The notes under the pieces: model-generated
What the model was told of the DNA's origin: nothing
What the model saw: the letters and a program-made list of their open reading frames with translations, nothing else
Databases searched by the model: none
From: CAYTEH01 sp964436765
GTDB lineage: Bacteria; Patescibacteriota; Gracilibacteria; Peribacterales; Peribacteraceae
Assembly (NCBI GenBank): GCA_964436765.1
Contig: CAYTEH010000026.1
Span: 1 to 20,543, forward strand
Length of the DNA stretch: 20,543 nucleotides
Direction: 5' to 3'
Program-made: the position numbers and the translations under genes
Part shown: in pieces, positions 19,875 through 20,543 of the stretch
How positions within the stretch are numbered: position 1 is the first letter of the stretch
Layout of the letters: the number at the start of each line of letters is the position of its first letter

Positions 19875-20225
19875 ATGCCCACGCCGAACCCCGCATCGGT
19901 TATCCTGCCGCCGAAGGTCCCCACGGGTCAGGAGATTTTTGACGCCATCATGGGGCATATTGAGCCGGAGCTCACGAGCGAAGGCCTCAAGACGATCCCC
20001 GCAAAATACAAGGGCGAGAGCCGCGAAGACCTCCAGCGGCGCAAGCAGCGGTACGAGCTTGCCTTCGAGCGGTACGAGCAGGCGTACGAGGGCTATATGC
20101 AGACGCTCCATTCGCAAGTTGCCCGGTACCGGCGCGAGTCCTTCACGAACGCCGAGCTGGAAGACCGCAGGGACGACAACCGTGCCCTGGGCCAACTGGG
20201 TTCCGCCATCCTCTCCCTCACATGA
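19875..20225 (+). CDS. 116-aa unknown helical protein
   Basis: Family not recognised. The ATG at 19875 is preferred because it lies six bases after TATACT; an adjacent ATG at 19872 would add one Met, and a longer upstream frame reads into the intergenic hairpin. The protein starts with a Pro-rich stretch (PTPNPASVILPPKVPTG) and is then strongly helical with many Tyr, Glu and Arg (YELAFERYEQAYEGYMQTL), possibly a coiled coil. Its stop overlaps the next ATG (ATGA), so the two are coupled. Confidence 0.72.
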   Translation: MPTPNPASVILPPKVPTGQEIFDAIMGHIEPELTSEGLKTIPAKYKGESREDLQRRKQRYELAFERYEQAYEGYMQTLHSQVARYRRESFTNAELEDRRDDNRALGQLGSAILSLT

Positions 20226-20543
20226 AGCACACCCGTTTCATGCACCGGCTTGAACGCGAGGCGCGGCTGATTTGCATCACCGGGTCCCTGCCGGGCGAAA
20301 CGCCCTCGTTCGATGAAAGGGTGGTGCACAGCGGGGCGGAACAGGTAGACAAAACGGACAAGGAAAAGCCAGACGGCAAAAAGAAAGAGTCGCTGAGAGA
20401 CTACGACACCGCCGAGCTGCTCCTGTCCTCGATCGTGGACAAGAGGAATCAGAAGATCGAGCAGGCAGGCAAGGATGCTAAGAAAGAGGCGGATGCCGTG
20501 AAGACTGCCCAGGACTTTGCCGCGCAGGTGAAGGCGTCGCGCA
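20222..20543 (+). CDS. Unknown Lys-rich protein, C-terminus cut by window edge
   Basis: Family not recognised. The frame opens at ATG 20222 (overlapping the previous TGA) and runs off the right edge after 107 complete codons, with no stop. After a basic N-terminus (MKHTRFMHRLEREARL), a Lys/Asp/Glu-rich stretch at about 45-62 (DKTDKEKPDGKKKES) is followed by a charged helix (NQKIEQAGKDAKKEADAVK). It is coupled to the 116-aa protein and probably works with it. Confidence 0.7.
   Translation, partial: MKHTRFMHRLEREARLICITGSLPGETPSFDERVVHSGAEQVDKTDKEKPDGKKKESLRDYDTAELLLSSIVDKRNQKIEQAGKDAKKEADAVKTAQDFAAQVKASR

Noticed and set aside
1..20543. tRNA, rRNA or insertion sequence with a transposase
   Set aside because: I saw no cloverleaf, rRNA motif or transposase-like protein on either strand. 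A tRNA scan would be needed to exclude a short one.

Overview
The window is a high-GC bacterial chromosomal segment read with the standard code (TGA is a normal stop, for example in pyrB). It holds pyrimidine-biosynthesis genes, a probable replication origin with dnaN, mfd, and many proteins of unknown family. Visible Shine-Dalgarno sites are rare, and several genes have a -10-like hexamer only 6-11 bases before the start. Many short hypothetical genes, small GIY-YIG nucleases and a cell-surface protein with a C-terminal anchor suggest a Patescibacteria/CPR (Peribacteria-like) genome. That placement is an inference of modest confidence; there is no rRNA or other phylogenetic marker to settle it.

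Layout. 1-3800 (minus): three ATGA-coupled genes of unknown family, ending in a protein of at least 963 residues that runs off the left edge and carries two related ~59-residue repeats. 3893-5245 (minus): pyrC, complete in its catalytic residues but carrying three repeat-derived in-frame insertions. 5389-5706 (plus): a GIY-YIG nuclease module with a palindromic repeat at its 3' end. 5871-7504 (minus): pyrB, translationally overlapping a TauE/SafE-type permease. 7571-8293 (minus) and 8438-9277 (plus): two unknown genes sharing an AT-rich divergent promoter with a dyad. 9359-11481 (plus): a secreted FnIII/Ig-like surface protein, a 72-aa protein, and a membrane-anchored ComEC-type metallo-beta-lactamase-fold protein. 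11495-11773: a dense cluster of palindromic repeats, then a second GIY-YIG module (minus). 12294-13576 (plus): a GlmU-like nucleotidyltransferase/hexapeptide protein with no usual start codon, cut by a 100-N gap. 13679-14188: oriC-like DNA with DnaA boxes. 14189-15355: dnaN. 15366-15490: more repeats. 15549-16372: an AT-rich pair of unknown genes. 16520-19747: mfd. 19875 to the end: two overlapping unknown genes, the second open at the right edge.

The most noteworthy system is the GIY-YIG module. Both copies have a near-identical 32-nt element (30/32), then exactly 89 nt of alignable leader, then the nuclease gene, whose last codons run into a repeat beginning with a TGTCAT-type motif. Each copy abuts the likely core promoter of a divergent housekeeping-type gene, and a related repeat sits inside pyrC as coding sequence. 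This looks like a dispersed, possibly nuclease-mobilised repeat family.
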